This document shows positions 5,110 to 5,731 of a stretch of 5,731 nt of DNA, one piece after another. Every line of letters begins with the position of its first letter. Positions within the stretch are counted from its first letter, which is position 1. The stretch is taken from assembly GCA_021107195.1 (NCBI GenBank), contig JAIOTF010000078.1, positions 1 to 5,731 on the forward strand. The letters are read 5' to 3'. Source of the DNA: Anaerolineaceae bacterium (GTDB taxonomy: Bacteria > Chloroflexota > Anaerolineae > Anaerolineales > Anaerolineaceae). Made by a program: the position numbers and the translations under genes. The notes beneath the pieces are model-generated. The model made no database searches and was not told the DNA's origin. It was given only the letters and a program-made list of their open reading frames with translations.

Positions 5110-5731
5110 ATGCAAACCCAGCCAGAAGAAGCCCAGTGGTGGACCACCATCATCACCCCGCGTGAAAAATGGTATCGCCTGCGCTTGAAGGAGCTTTGGG
5201 AATACCGCCAATTGGTTTGGCTGTTTGTGCGCCGTGACTTCGTCTCTGCTTACAAGCAAACCATATTGGGGTATTTCTGGTTTGTTTTTCCTCCCATCCT
5301 TTCAGCGCTTGCCAGCACTTTTTTCTATGGCAATGTCATCTCCCTTCCCACTGATGGGCTGCCGCCCTTCCTGTTTTATATGTCGGGCACTTTCATGTTT
5401 AACATTTTCTCGGCCTGCTTCATTAACACATCGAATATTTTTGGTGAAAACGCATCCATCTTCGGCAAAGTTTATTTTCCGCGTTTGACTGTGCCGCTGG
5501 CCAAGGTTTTGATCTACCTGATCAATGTCGCTGTGCAATTCCTGCTCTTTATCGGTTTTTTGATCTATTTCATCTCTCGGGGAGCCGACATTTGTCCCAA
5601 TGCCTGGGTTTTCATGCTCCCTGTACTGCTGCTGATGGCGGTCTTTATAGGTCTGGGCCCCGGTTTGATTACCTCTGCCATGACGGCTCGCTACCGCGAC
5701 CTGGGACGGTTGGTCACTTTTTTCACCACCC
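5110..5731 (+). CDS. wzm: ABC-2 type polysaccharide export permease (partial)
   Basis: From ATG 5110, 207 codons are open to the right edge, so the C-terminal part is missing. The protein resembles Wzm/TagG-type inner-membrane permeases that, with an ATPase (Wzt/TagH), export finished O-antigen, teichoic acid or similar glycans. A cytoplasmic N-terminal helix leads into the family-typical VWLFVRRDFVSAYKQTILG (36-54). Hydrophobic segments follow at about 54-75, 86-107, 130-156 and 166-190, then a cytoplasmic-loop-like TARYRDLGR (192-200), also typical of the family. No strong Shine-Dalgarno sequence precedes either ATG 5110 or the in-frame ATG 5086, which would add 8 residues, so the exact start is uncertain. 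It follows legC by 88 bases with a terminator between, suggesting a separate or attenuated transcript in the same glycan cluster. The ATPase partner is expected just downstream of the window. Confidence 0.85.
   Translation, partial: MQTQPEEAQWWTTIITPREKWYRLRLKELWEYRQLVWLFVRRDFVSAYKQTILGYFWFVFPPILSALASTFFYGNVISLPTDGLPPFLFYMSGTFMFNIFSACFINTSNIFGENASIFGKVYFPRLTVPLAKVLIYLINVAVQFLLFIGFLIYFISRGADICPNAWVFMLPVLLLMAVFIGLGPGLITSAMTARYRDLGRLVTFFTT

Noticed and set aside
4239..5156. 305-codon open frame on the minus strand
   Set aside because: It runs antisense through the conserved LegC motifs and the terminator. The predicted protein has no family features, so it is a by-product of codon bias in legC.
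5225..5488. 87-codon plus-strand open frame
   Set aside because: It is a frame-shifted shadow of the ABC permease, whose own frame from 5110 contains clear family motifs and runs off the window edge.

Overview
The window looks like bacterial chromosome carrying the start of a surface-glycan (O-antigen or capsule type) gene cluster. The likely source is a Chloroflexota bacterium of the Anaerolineae type. That guess rests on the minus-strand gene at the left edge. It encodes a single N-terminal membrane helix followed by an Asn-Pro-Phe-Pro-Pro-Pro-Thr stretch, an arrangement I remember from small anchored proteins of that class. This is recall, not a database result. Coding regions have balanced base composition, while the intergenic stretch around 300-600 is visibly richer in A/T.

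Layout. Positions 1-154 (minus strand) hold the N-terminus of a membrane-anchored protein that runs off the left edge. Positions 155-622 are a divergent intergenic region. It contains a minus-strand promoter and a plus-strand promoter placed back to back over a shared TTGAC/GTCAA dyad, two adjacent 10-bp palindromes against the minus-strand start codon, a 12-bp imperfect hairpin, a doubtful 42-residue small ORF, and a good extended -10 promoter for the main operon. Positions 623-5021 are a four-gene plus-strand operon: an N-acetyl sugar amidotransferase (WbpG/PseA/PtmG family), a CBS-domain sugar-1-phosphate nucleotidyltransferase (PtmE type), a LegB-type NDP-sugar 4,6-dehydratase and a LegC-family PLP aminotransferase. 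An intrinsic terminator follows (about 5026-5066). From 5110 to the right edge is the N-terminal part of an ABC-2 polysaccharide export permease (Wzm/TagG type).

How the genes fit together. PtmE, LegB and LegC are the nucleotide-activation, dehydration and amination steps of the GDP-sugar route to legionaminic acid, a bacterial nonulosonic (sialic-acid-like) sugar. A WbpG/PtmG-type amidotransferase at the head of the operon suggests that the product, or a related sugar in the same glycan, carries an acetamidino group. The later legionaminate steps (LegG, LegI, LegF, N-acetyltransferase) and any HisH/HisF-like ammonia-supplying partners are not in this window. The end product could therefore also be a simpler 4-amino-4,6-dideoxy sugar. 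The downstream ABC permease suggests export of the finished glycan by an ABC-dependent pathway.

The most notable observation is that legB stops at 3785-3787, but the same frame continues for 19 more codons that read like the normal LegB C-terminus and end at 3847, overlapping the legC start. This looks like a recent nonsense change, a sequencing error or, less likely, stop-codon readthrough. I found no CRISPR array, tRNA, rRNA or insertion sequence.
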